Assembly: GCA_036782915.1 (NCBI GenBank)
Contig: DAIPYE010000089.1
Span: 1 to 13,106, forward strand
Direction: 5' to 3'
DNA length: 13,106 nucleotides
Source of the DNA: JAEUSI01 sp036782915
GTDB taxonomy: Bacteria > Bacteroidota > Ignavibacteria > Tepidaquicellales > Tepidaquicellaceae
The position numbers were made by a program, and so were the translations under genes. Shown piece by piece: positions 6,549 to 13,106 of this stretch. Every line of letters begins with the position of its first letter. The stretch's first letter is position 1. The notes beneath the pieces are model-generated. The model ran no database searches. It was given only the letters and a program-made list of their open reading frames with translations, and was not told where the DNA came from.

Positions 6549-7379
6549 TCAGTCAAAAAACAAAAAATAGATCAAACCGCCGATTGCCAGCTGCATCAGG
6601 ACTACAGAAATTGCAAAATTGGTATCATTTGTATTTGATTCGTCCAGTTTTGAATTGTTACCTGTAAATGTATATTCATTGTATGCTTCATTTGCAGAAT
6701 TTTTAAAATCGATAGCAAAGTATGCACCGGTAACCGCAGCAGCTCCCAGTAAAAGAATTGCAGGTAAATTTCTTTTGGTTTTAAATTGTGTACCACGGTT
6801 TTTGTATACCACTTCATTACTACCCGACTTAACGGCAGTTTGTAACTTGATTTCTGCTCCTGTTTCAAAATTGTAATCATTTATGTCAAATACAAAATCC
6901 ATATAATTTTTTTTTCTGAATACAAAATTTCCTGTAAGTTTTGTTTCAGAGAAAAACCGTAAAGGAGTAAAACCAAATAATGTATCCGCTCTGAGAATAT
7001 TTGCGTTATATGGTTCTGAATTTAAGTAATAAAAATATTGAAAATTTATATTAAGTGTAGTATCTTTTGTAAAGTTCAGATCTTTTAACTGATTACTGTT
7101 TTGCCATTCTATACCCGGATTTGGATTAATTAATTTTATTTTATATTCACCTTTTTTTAATTTAAAATCTGTTACGGGAGTTTTTCCCATAAACTGAGAA
7201 TCAATATAAACATCCGAACTATCAAAATTTGAATATATATTGAGATTAAAAATACCTGTAGAATCAATACCTGAAAGAGAATCAGTCTGAGATTTTAACT
7301 CCATAAAATGCCACAAATCAATCTGGGCAAAAGATAAATTAAACTGAATAAAAAATATTATGACAATTAACTTTTTCAT
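6549..7379 (-). CDS. PEGA-domain membrane-anchored envelope protein
   Basis: A 276-residue protein with an N-terminal signal peptide (MKKLIVIIFFIQFNLSFA, cleavage likely before Gln19). Residues 43-90 form a PEGA-like domain: NLNIYSNFDSSDVYIDSQFM, then GKTPVTDFKLKKGEYKIKL, the typical pattern of a displayed strand, a G-x-TP turn and a KKGEYKI strand. Residues 115-167 repeat the theme more loosely (GFTPLRFF). A C-terminal region has two hydrophobic segments (about 205-222, with LLLGAAAVTGAYFAI, and 254-274) around a polar Asn-rich loop. PEGA domains occur in bacterial surface and envelope proteins, often as adaptor or sugar-related modules; no enzymatic activity is expected. It starts 12 bases after the stop of the beta-propeller lipoprotein, so the two are almost certainly co-transcribed. 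Confidence 0.8.
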   Translation of the reverse strand: MKKLIVIIFFIQFNLSFAQIDLWHFMELKSQTDSLSGIDSTGIFNLNIYSNFDSSDVYIDSQFMGKTPVTDFKLKKGEYKIKLINPNPGIEWQNSNQLKDLNFTKDTTLNINFQYFYYLNSEPYNANILRADTLFGFTPLRFFSETKLTGNFVFRKKNYMDFVFDINDYNFETGAEIKLQTAVKSGSNEVVYKNRGTQFKTKRNLPAILLLGAAAVTGAYFAIDFKNSANEAYNEYTFTGNNSKLDESNTNDTNFAISVVLMQLAIGGLIYFLFFD

Positions 7380-7391
7380 TGAAAGAATATT

Positions 7392-8534
7392 TTATTTAAA
7401 ACAATAAACATACTTATCATCACTACCGGTAAAAATAAAATCTTTCCATATCACAGCGCTGGTTCTAATCCTTCCTTCACATTTATACCTCCACAACTCT
7501 TGACCGTCATCTGCATTCAGGCAATAAAAAAATTTATCATATGATCCGATAAATATTTTATCTTTATGAAGTAATGGTGAAGCTGTTACAGTTCCGCGTG
7601 TAGTGAATTTCCATACAATATCTCCTTTTACTGAGTCAAGCGAATATACATTTCCGTCAATTCCTGTAATTATAATTGTGTTTTTGTAAAAGGTCGGTGA
7701 TGAAAGAAACTTAGTATTTAGATTTTTTTTCCAAACTAATTTTCCGGCTGTATCCAGGCAATAAAAATTTTTATCATCAGAGCCGAAATATATTTTTCCA
7801 TTGTAAACAGATGCATCGCAGAAAATTGATGCGCCGGTTTTAAATTTCCATAATTCTATTCCATGGTTTAATTCGAATGCATACATATTTCCGTCATTAC
7901 TTCCCAGTAAAATTTTTTCATTACAGATTGTCGGACTTGTATAAAAAGAAGTCAGATATTCACCGGCTTTTGATTTCCATATAATAGTTCCGGATTTTGC
8001 ATCCATTTTATAAAGTTCGCCGAATGTATTGCTTACCAGAATATTTTCATCAATCATTACCGGTGAAGATTCTACCCATTTTACATTGCGCTGCCATTTT
8101 ATAGTTCCGAGTATCAGATTATAACTGAAAATATTACTTTCTCTGTCTCCGGCAGAAGCAACAATTACATTATTATTAAAGATCAGCGGAGTTGAAAAAG
8201 AGGATTTTCCCAGAGTTGAAGTTTTCCCAAGACTTTTTCCGCTTGAAACATCAAAAGAATAAAAATCACCATTAAGTGTATTTACAAATAATATCGCGTC
8301 ACTTGCAGACAGTACATTTTTTGCAAGTCCACCGTCAATATTATATTGCCAGAAAAGATTAAACGGCGGATTGAGTTCTGAAGGAGATTTTGAAATATTG
8401 GTTTTTTCAGGATTTCCTCCAATCATAAGCCAGTCCTCATTTTCATTTACTTCAACCAGCTTTTCAAGACTGATAGAACTGCAGGAATAAAAGATAAATG
8501 AAAACAATATCAAAATTGAAAACCTGAATATCAT
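7392..8534 (-). CDS. PQQ-type beta-propeller repeat lipoprotein (BamB-like fold)
   Basis: A 380-residue protein with a lipoprotein signal (hydrophobic IFRFSILILFSFIFY, Cys18 in YSC followed by SS) and then repeated beta-propeller blades. The blade ending of the form (N/D)-x-Y-x-x-(D/N)-x-x-(S/T)-G-x-x-x-W appears at least seven times: GDFYSFDVSSGK, NIFSYNLILGTIKWQ, GELYKMDAKSGTIIWK, GNMYAFELNHGIELWKF, KNFYCLDTAGKLVWK, GNVYSLDSVKGDIVWKF and KFFYCLNADDGQELWRY, with a closing KYVYCFK. That count suits a seven- or eight-bladed PQQ-like propeller. BamB of the outer-membrane assembly machine has this fold, but so do many unrelated lipoproteins and sensors, and there is no Bam gene nearby. No quinone-binding enzyme residues are seen. 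It is the first gene of a two-gene unit with the PEGA protein. The upstream 258 bases to bshA are gene-free. Confidence 0.88.
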   Translation of the reverse strand: MIFRFSILILFSFIFYSCSSISLEKLVEVNENEDWLMIGGNPEKTNISKSPSELNPPFNLFWQYNIDGGLAKNVLSASDAILFVNTLNGDFYSFDVSSGKSLGKTSTLGKSSFSTPLIFNNNVIVASAGDRESNIFSYNLILGTIKWQRNVKWVESSPVMIDENILVSNTFGELYKMDAKSGTIIWKSKAGEYLTSFYTSPTICNEKILLGSNDGNMYAFELNHGIELWKFKTGASIFCDASVYNGKIYFGSDDKNFYCLDTAGKLVWKKNLNTKFLSSPTFYKNTIIITGIDGNVYSLDSVKGDIVWKFTTRGTVTASPLLHKDKIFIGSYDKFFYCLNADDGQELWRYKCEGRIRTSAVIWKDFIFTGSDDKYVYCFK

Positions 8535-8792
8535 AAATTTAATTTATATTCAATAATTTTTAAAACTTTTAAAACAATAAAGATATATTGGACTGGTCGG
8601 ATAAATGAGGGTCGGTTGTCTGAACTTTATTGTAAAACTATTGCAACTGTAATTAAAAATCAATAGATATGGGTTTAAATGTCCATAATTTCTTTCCTGA
8701 ATTATAAAAGAAGATCTTTACATTGAGTAAACTTTAATTGAATTTTTCTTAAAAAATTAATAAAGTATATTTGAAACAATAAAAAAATAAAA
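8535..8792. other. divergent intergenic region, no gene seen
   Basis: A 258-base spacer between the beta-propeller lipoprotein gene (minus) and bshA (plus). No credible coding frame is present; the longest candidate, at 8669, has only 12 codons. GGTCGG is repeated at 8595-8600 and 8610-8615. The only promoter-quality box is at 8766-8773. Confidence 0.6.
8766..8773 (+). promoter_or_regulatory. -7 promoter box for bshA
   Basis: TATATTTG is a perfect TAnnTTTG box as used by the main sigma factor of Bacteroidota. A T-rich stretch (8743-8748) sits at about the right place for the -33 element, while the nearest TTG (8738-8740) is 25 bases away, rather far. Transcription would start near 8780, about 13 bases before the ATG at 8793. 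The leader lacks a Shine-Dalgarno sequence. Confidence 0.45.
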
Positions 8793-9943
8793 ATGAAAAT
8801 TGGAATTACCTGTTATCCCACTTATGGTGGAAGCGGAGTTGTAGCAACTGAACTTGGTAAGGCACTTGCTTTGAGAGGTCATGAGATACATTTTATTTCT
8901 TATGCTATGCCGACGCGCTTGAATGGTTTTGTGGATAATATTTTTTATCATGAAGTTGAAATTAATAATTATCCACTCTTTGAATTTCCATTATACAGTA
9001 TAGCTCTTGCCAGTAAAATGGTTGAGGTTACAAAATTCTACGAACTCGATCTTCTTCACGCACATTATGCAATTCCTCATGCTACGNNNNNNNNNNCGCT
9101 TATCTGGCAAGGGAAATCTTGAAATCAGAAACAAACAATTCTATTGACATAAAATTCATCACGACTCTTCACGGAACGGATATTACACTTACGGGACTTG
9201 AGCCGAGTTTTCTTCCGACAATGAAATTCAGCATAGAAAAATCGGACGGAGTAACAGCTGTTTCAAAATTTCTGAAAGACAAGACTCAGCAACAATATAA
9301 AATTAATAAAGACATCGAAGTTATTCCAAACTTCATAGATATTAATAAATACAAAAGGGAAGATGATGAAAAGACCAAATGTTTTAAAAAGAATTTTGCT
9401 CCTAACGGAGAGAAGATTCTGGTTCATACATCAAATTTCAGAGCGTTGAAAAGAGTACAGGATGTAATAAAGGTGTTTGATGAAGTTAAAAAGAAAGTTG
9501 ATTCAAAATTAATATTAATCGGTGATGGACCGGAAAGAAGCGAATGCGAAAGACTAAGCCGGGAACTGGAAATATTTGAAGATATAAAATTCATGGGTAA
9601 ACAGGATGCTTTGGTAGAGCTGCTGTCTGTTTCAGATATTTTTCTAATCCCATCCCAGTCAGAAAGTTTCGGATTATCAGCGCTTGAAGCAATGGCTTGC
9701 GGTGTTCCCGTAATATCATCAAGTGTCGGCGGACTTCCGGAATTAAATCATCACGGTGAAACAGGATATATTGCTGAAATCGGTGATGTGGACAGAATGG
9801 CGAAGTATGCGATCGAATTATTGACTAATCAGAAACGTTATGATCTGCTTTCAAAGAATGCCCGAAAGAGAGCTGAAGATCTCAGTGAGGATAATATTGT
9901 TCCAATGTATGAGAAGTTTTATGAAAAGATAATCGGGAGTTAA
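8793..9943 (+). CDS. bshA: BshA, N-acetyl-alpha-D-glucosaminyl L-malate synthase (bacillithiol synthesis), interrupted by an assembly gap
   Basis: A GT-B fold, GT4-family glycosyltransferase that joins N-acetylglucosamine from UDP-GlcNAc to L-malate, the first step of bacillithiol synthesis in the cytoplasm. The N-terminal half begins MKIGITCYPTYGGSGVVATE and contains HFISYAMPTRLN, HEVEINNYPLF and LLHAHYAIPHAT (residues 87-98). After the N-run comes AYLAREILK, then TTLHGTDITLTG, SDGVTAVS, VIPNFIDINKY, HTSNFRALKRVQDV, LIGDGPERSE and the EX7E donor-site motif ESFGLSALEAMACG. These match BshA over its full length. The N-run moves the second half into another frame, so automatic calling gives two pieces. 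Joined through one missing residue the protein would be about 380 residues, close to the family length of about 377. I treat it as one intact gene. bshB and bshC are not in the window. Confidence 0.92.
9087..9096. other. run of ten N: assembly gap inside bshA
   Basis: The N-run falls between codon 98 (ACG, 9084-9086) and C at 9097, which must be the third base of the codon before GCT TAT CTG (AYL). Homologues have exactly one residue here (HAT-x-AYLA; in Bacillus subtilis HAV-C-AYLA). The gap is therefore predicted to be 2 real bases, and the ten Ns are a placeholder that causes a false frameshift. Confidence 0.9.
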
Positions 9944-9983
9944 TTTTTTAAAATAAAATTATTCTACACCTACACCTATACGT

Positions 9984-10018
9984 GTGCCACATCTTATAAA
10001 TGTGGCACGACTTTTTCT
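9984..10018 (+). terminator. rho-independent terminator of bshA, a palindrome overlapping the RAYT gene end
   Basis: GTGCCACAT (9984-9992), loop CTTATAA, ATGTGGCAC (10000-10008): a perfect 9-bp stem 40 bases after the bshA stop, followed by GAC and T5 (10012-10016). It suits termination on the plus strand only; on the minus strand no T-run follows. The palindrome may double as a REP-like site, since it also encodes the last residues of the RAYT gene. Confidence 0.7.
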
Positions 10019-10599
10019 ATATTTTTAAAGTACTTTTGAATAATCTCATCTTTCAAAACCTGATTTGAATAATTTCGAAAATCTTTAAAATCTATACTCA
10101 GTAATTTTGCAGTCAATTCAATATTACACAAAGGTTCATTTTTATTCCCGCAATATTCCTTAAATGAACTAAATTCCCAATCATCAATATTTGAAACCAG
10201 CTCCTTTCTCAAAGGACTCTGATGAATAAAATTCAAACAATATTCAGCATGACAATCATTCAAATCAACAAATCTGCTTTTTGTGTTTTGAGTAAATAGA
10301 GAGCCCGTCCTGTATTCCTGTTTGTTAATTCCTTTTGTATAAGAACTTAAAAGCAACCGAAATCCTTCGCTGATTTTATTTCTTTCTTTAAAATCAGAAG
10401 GTGAAGAATTACCTTTTGAGTAAATTAATATCTGAAATTGATTTGGAATCAGTGAATATGAAAGTATTTCACAATTTGGCTTCAGATACTTTCTGATTTT
10501 ATCCAGAAAATATAAGTAGTTTTCATTCTTGAAAAAAATTCTTTGATAGTTTATTCCCTGATTGAAAATGTGATAAATATTACCTTCTTTATATTTCAT
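9994..10599 (-). CDS. REP-associated transposase-like protein (RAYT, Y1/IS200-like)
   Basis: A 201-residue protein with the layout of TnpA-REP/RAYT proteins: an N-terminal strand YHIFNQGINYQRIFF (9-23), helix NYLYFLDKIRKYL, strand EILSYSLIPNQFQILI (44-59), a helix with SYTKGINK (86-93) carrying the candidate catalytic Tyr87, then RTGSLF, and a tail FIHQSPLRKEL...DDWEFSSFKEYCG. In active members the NxFH-type strand has the metal-binding HUH pair; here it reads Q54-F55-Q56, so both histidines are replaced. DNA cleavage is therefore doubtful, or needs another metal arrangement. No inverted terminal repeats of an insertion sequence are seen, as is usual for RAYTs. The stop codon TAA lies in the loop of the 9984-10008 palindrome, and the last residues VVPH are encoded by its arm. 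The gene is convergent with bshA. No second copy of the palindrome lies in the window. Confidence 0.8.
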   Translation of the reverse strand: MKYKEGNIYHIFNQGINYQRIFFKNENYLYFLDKIRKYLKPNCEILSYSLIPNQFQILIYSKGNSSPSDFKERNKISEGFRLLLSSYTKGINKQEYRTGSLFTQNTKSRFVDLNDCHAEYCLNFIHQSPLRKELVSNIDDWEFSSFKEYCGNKNEPLCNIELTAKLLSIDFKDFRNYSNQVLKDEIIQKYFKNIEKVVPHL

Positions 10600-10689
10600 A
10601 ATTTTATGAAGTTTAATTCCGGTAATTTATTACAATTCATTTTGCGGTAAACTGATATTTGTTATGTAAGATAGAATTTTACACTTTTT

Positions 10690-12072
10690 TCAAATTGTCA
10701 TTGAAACCTTACCTCTCTTCACAAACTTCCCGTAACCTTTTTTAATTTTTTCTTTACCTTTATAAATTGCAACCACACCGCGAAGCAATACTGTTTCAAC
10801 TTTTCCCGTAACTTCCCAGCCTTCATATCCGGAATAATCTACATTCATGTGATGTGTCTTTGCGGATAAAGTGTGCTTTTTCTTCGGATCAAAAATAACA
10901 AGATCTGCATCCGCTCCAATACCTATTGTTCCTTTCTGAGGAAACATGCCGAAGATCTTAGCAGAGTTTGTAGAAGTTACTTCCACGTATTTATTAAGAC
11001 TGATCTTACCTTTGTTTACACCTTCAGAATAAAGCAACTCCATTCTATGCTCAATCGCCGGATGACCATTTGGAATTTTCGAAAAATCCTTTTCACCCAT
11101 TAATTTCTTTTTCCATTCAAAGGGACAATGATCCGTGCCGACAACCTGCACCATTCCCTGATTGATCCCTGCCCACAGAGTTGCCTGATCTTTTTTCTCA
11201 CGAAGTGGCGGGCTCATTACCCATTTAGCACCTTCGAAATCTTTTTCATAAAGTGAAGCATCAAGAATTAAATACTGAATGCATGTCTCAACAAAAACTT
11301 TCTGATTGCGTTTTGAAGCATCGCGAATATGATTCAATGCACCTTCACATGTCATGTGAACAATATAAGCCGGAACATCAGTATGATAAGCCATATCAGC
11401 AAACCTGCCGGATGCTTCCGATTCAGTAATTTCCGGCTGTGATAAATAATGGTAAAGCGGTGAAAGTTTTCCTTCGGCTCTGTGCTTGGCAATTAAGAAA
11501 TCGATCACATCACCGTTAGTTGCATGCACGGTAACAAGTCCGCCCCGGTCCCGAACTTCATTCATCAGCCCGATCATCTGACGATCATCTATCATCAGAG
11601 CTCCTTTATATGCCATGAAAGTTTTGAAAGAAGTAATACCTTCTTTGTCAATCAGTTCTTTGATCTCCTTCTTTGTGTCATCATTGAAATCCGTAACAGC
11701 CATGTGAAATGAATAATCTCCGTAACAGTTTCCGTCAGATCTGCCACGCCATTCATCAAGAGCAGAGTGTAAAGATTTCCCCTGAGTTTGCAAGATAAAA
11801 TCAATAACCATCGTTGTTCCTCCGTGAAGTGCGGCGAGTGTACCAGTTTCATAATTATCACTTGAGAATGTTCCCATGAATGGCATATCGAGATGAACAT
11901 GCGGGTCAATGCCTCCCGGGAAAATTAATTTTCCGGAAGCATCAATTTCTTCATCTGCTTTTACATTCAGATTTTTTCCTATTGCAGAAATTTTTTCACC
12001 TTCGATAAAAATATCTGCTGTGTAATCTTCTGAAGCTGTGATCACACGACCGTTTTTGATTAAGATTGACAT
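10690..12072 (-). CDS. hydA: dihydropyrimidinase (hydantoinase)
   Basis: A 460-residue amidohydrolase that opens 5,6-dihydrouracil or dihydrothymine (and hydantoins) to N-carbamoyl-beta-amino acids, the second step of reductive pyrimidine breakdown. All metal ligands are visible: His58 and His60 in DPHVHLDMPF, the carboxylated Lys150 in SFKTFMAYKG, His183 in VHATNGD, His239 in IVHMTCEG, and Asp314 in GTDHCPF; Tyr155 corresponds to the substrate-contact tyrosine of the family. The C-terminal FVKRGK is also typical. Length and domain order (small beta-sandwich plus TIM barrel) are normal. It belongs to dihydropyrimidinases rather than allantoinases or dihydroorotases, on the strength of the MSPPLREKKDQ and NGHPAIEHRMELLYSEGV segments. 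It lies 64 bases after the NCS1 permease on the same strand, a natural uptake-plus-hydrolysis pair. Cytoplasmic. Confidence 0.92.
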   Translation of the reverse strand: MSILIKNGRVITASEDYTADIFIEGEKISAIGKNLNVKADEEIDASGKLIFPGGIDPHVHLDMPFMGTFSSDNYETGTLAALHGGTTMVIDFILQTQGKSLHSALDEWRGRSDGNCYGDYSFHMAVTDFNDDTKKEIKELIDKEGITSFKTFMAYKGALMIDDRQMIGLMNEVRDRGGLVTVHATNGDVIDFLIAKHRAEGKLSPLYHYLSQPEITESEASGRFADMAYHTDVPAYIVHMTCEGALNHIRDASKRNQKVFVETCIQYLILDASLYEKDFEGAKWVMSPPLREKKDQATLWAGINQGMVQVVGTDHCPFEWKKKLMGEKDFSKIPNGHPAIEHRMELLYSEGVNKGKISLNKYVEVTSTNSAKIFGMFPQKGTIGIGADADLVIFDPKKKHTLSAKTHHMNVDYSGYEGWEVTGKVETVLLRGVVAIYKGKEKIKKGYGKFVKRGKVSMTI

Positions 12073-12136
12073 AAAATATTAAATTTATATTTTTCAAAAA
12101 ATTTTATTAGAGCGAAAAGAAAAATGATTTTTATAT

Positions 12137-13106
12137 TTATCCTCTGTGTCTCTGAGTCTCTGTGTTGAATTCCAAATAAGAATGTTTTCTCATAAATAAA
12201 TAATACAAAACTCCCGAAACACCAAATCCGACAAACCAAGCATAATGATATAAATTATCGATCCATTGCGGAAATGCATCCTTGCTTACTAATTCAACTG
12301 TTGTCAGAAATCCCGGAACGTTCGGTAATATTCCTAAGATCAAAGCAATGATAGCAAATTTATTGAATCCGTTATCATAAGTATACTCTCCTTTCAATTC
12401 GTACAGATCGTTCACATTTAATTTCTTTTTCCGGATGAAATAATAATCGGCTATCATGATACCACCGACAGGACCAAGCAGACTGGAGTATGCAATCAAC
12501 CATTTAAAAATATATCCGCCGGGATCAGCGATAAGTTTCCACGGAAATATTAAAATTCCGATTACGCCGGTAATGTAACCGCCTTTTCTGAAATCAATTT
12601 TCGCCGGTGAAAGATTTGCAAAATCGTTTGCGGGACTGACAATATTTGCGGCAATGTTTGTTGCCAATGTAGAAATGGCAATACATATCATTGCAACGCT
12701 GACTAAAATTTTATTTTCAAATTTTCCTGCAAGTATCACAGGATCCCAGATCATGTTTCCGTAAATTATTACAGTTGCCGAAGTTACAACAACTCCTATA
12801 AAAGAAAACAAAGTCATTGAAGGAGGAAGTCCGATTATCTGTCCCATTACCTGAGCTCTCTGACTTTTAGCATATCGTGTGAAGTCGGGAATGTTCAGCG
12901 AAAGTGTAGCCCAGAATCCGACCATTCCTGTTAATGCAGGAAAGAAATAATTCCAGAATTCTGAACTCGTCTGAAATTTCGAGGGCTGTGCAAGTATTGG
13001 TCCTAATCCATTGCCTGCTGAGATCGCCCAGAATAAAAGCGCTAATGCTGCGATCGGCAGGAAGTAAGCTTTGATAACCAGTAATTTTTTTATACTGTCA
13101 ACTCCA
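12137..13106 (-). CDS. NCS1-family nucleobase/hydantoin/allantoin permease (5' end outside window)
   Basis: The C-terminal 322 residues of a nucleobase:cation symporter-1 transporter. The frame stays open to the right edge, so an internal Met at 12925 is not the start; upstream residues such as LLFWAISAGNGLGP continue the family. About eight transmembrane helices are visible. Family signatures include FWATLSLNIPDFTRYAKSQR, GLPPSMTLFSFIGVVVTSAT, IYGNMIWDPV, ATNIAANIVSPANDFANL and GPVGGIMIADYYF. NCS1 proteins import uracil, cytosine, allantoin or hydantoins with Na+ or H+; the dihydropyrimidinase just downstream argues for a pyrimidine or hydantoin. The protein ends YLEFNTETQRHRG, and NTETQRHRG is translated from a dispersed repeat rather than from family sequence. 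Inner membrane. Confidence 0.9.
   Translation of the reverse strand, partial: GVDSIKKLLVIKAYFLPIAALALLFWAISAGNGLGPILAQPSKFQTSSEFWNYFFPALTGMVGFWATLSLNIPDFTRYAKSQRAQVMGQIIGLPPSMTLFSFIGVVVTSATVIIYGNMIWDPVILAGKFENKILVSVAMICIAISTLATNIAANIVSPANDFANLSPAKIDFRKGGYITGVIGILIFPWKLIADPGGYIFKWLIAYSSLLGPVGGIMIADYYFIRKKKLNVNDLYELKGEYTYDNGFNKFAIIALILGILPNVPGFLTTVELVSKDAFPQWIDNLYHYAWFVGFGVSGVLYYLFMRKHSYLEFNTETQRHRG
12141..12166 (-). repeat. dispersed CACAGAG repeat, copy 2, forming the 3' end of the NCS1 gene
   Basis: The reverse complement carries CACAGAG twice, 16 bases apart, and matches 4499-4524 at 23 of 26 positions. It is read in frame as NTETQRHR, the last residues of the permease, and the stop codon lies just beyond it (12137-12139). 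It occupies the 3' side of the permease gene, before the 64-base space to dihydropyrimidinase. Confidence 0.75.

Noticed and set aside
9119..9943. Separate glycosyltransferase gene with a TTG start at 9119
   Set aside because: It is the second half of bshA; the coding frame continues upstream through AYLAREI to the N-run.
9964..9980. CTACACC/TACACC short tandem between bshA and its terminator
   Set aside because: Only two units of about six bases; no CRISPR or attachment-site structure around it.
11652..11909. 85-codon frame within the dihydropyrimidinase gene
   Set aside because: Same strand, shifted frame inside a well-supported gene; no family features.
12137..12925. Complete 262-residue permease starting at the ATG at 12925
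   Set aside because: The frame is open to the window edge and the upstream residues contain further family-like membrane helices, so this Met is internal.
1..13106. CRISPR arrays, tRNA or rRNA genes, prophage or defence modules
   Set aside because: No regularly spaced repeats, no clover-leaf-like or rRNA sequence, and no integrase, nuclease, methylase or phage genes were seen.

Overview
This is an AT-rich window from a bacterial scaffold; a 10-base run of N at 9087-9096 marks a join. It most resembles a member of the Bacteroidota/Ignavibacteriota (FCB) side of the tree. The evidence is a type IX secretion C-terminal sorting domain at the left edge with the NYPNPFNP signature, several Bacteroidota-style promoter boxes (TAnnTTTG), AT-rich leaders without Shine-Dalgarno sequences, bacillithiol synthesis, and lipoproteins with short leaders. 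Ignavibacteria or a close relative is my best guess; the window alone does not settle it.

Layout. The left edge holds the 3' end of a secreted, type IX-sorted protein (+). Then come three small minus-strand genes: a DinB-like four-helix protein, an unrecognised 165-residue protein and a DUF3291 protein. A divergent intergenic region (2161-2443) with operator-like repeats separates them from a plus-strand run: an AtuA-family (DUF1446) protein, a TPR lipoprotein, an epimerase-type L-threonine 3-dehydrogenase and an EamA/DMT permease. This run meets, with only 6 bases between, a minus-strand pair made of an eight-strand-repeat PQQ-type beta-propeller lipoprotein and a PEGA-domain membrane protein. 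After a 258-base divergent spacer comes bshA (+), the glycosyltransferase of bacillithiol synthesis, apparently intact but split on paper by the N-run. Its terminator hairpin overlaps the 3' end of a convergent REP-associated transposase-like (RAYT) gene. The right edge holds a minus-strand pair, an NCS1 nucleobase/hydantoin permease (5' end outside the window) followed by dihydropyrimidinase, which looks like a pyrimidine or hydantoin uptake and ring-opening unit.

Together the genes are mostly housekeeping and catabolic: threonine oxidation, pyrimidine catabolism, low-molecular-weight thiol synthesis, and cell-envelope proteins of unknown role. I do not see a clear novel defence, secretion or biosynthetic system. 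The items most worth a second look are a RAYT whose HUH motif reads QFQ and whose stop codon lies in the loop of a palindrome that also forms the bshA terminator; a dispersed CACAGAG repeat that has become the C-terminal tail of the NCS1 permease; the N-run in bshA, which reading-frame logic predicts should be 2 bases; and the operator-like region before the AtuA gene.
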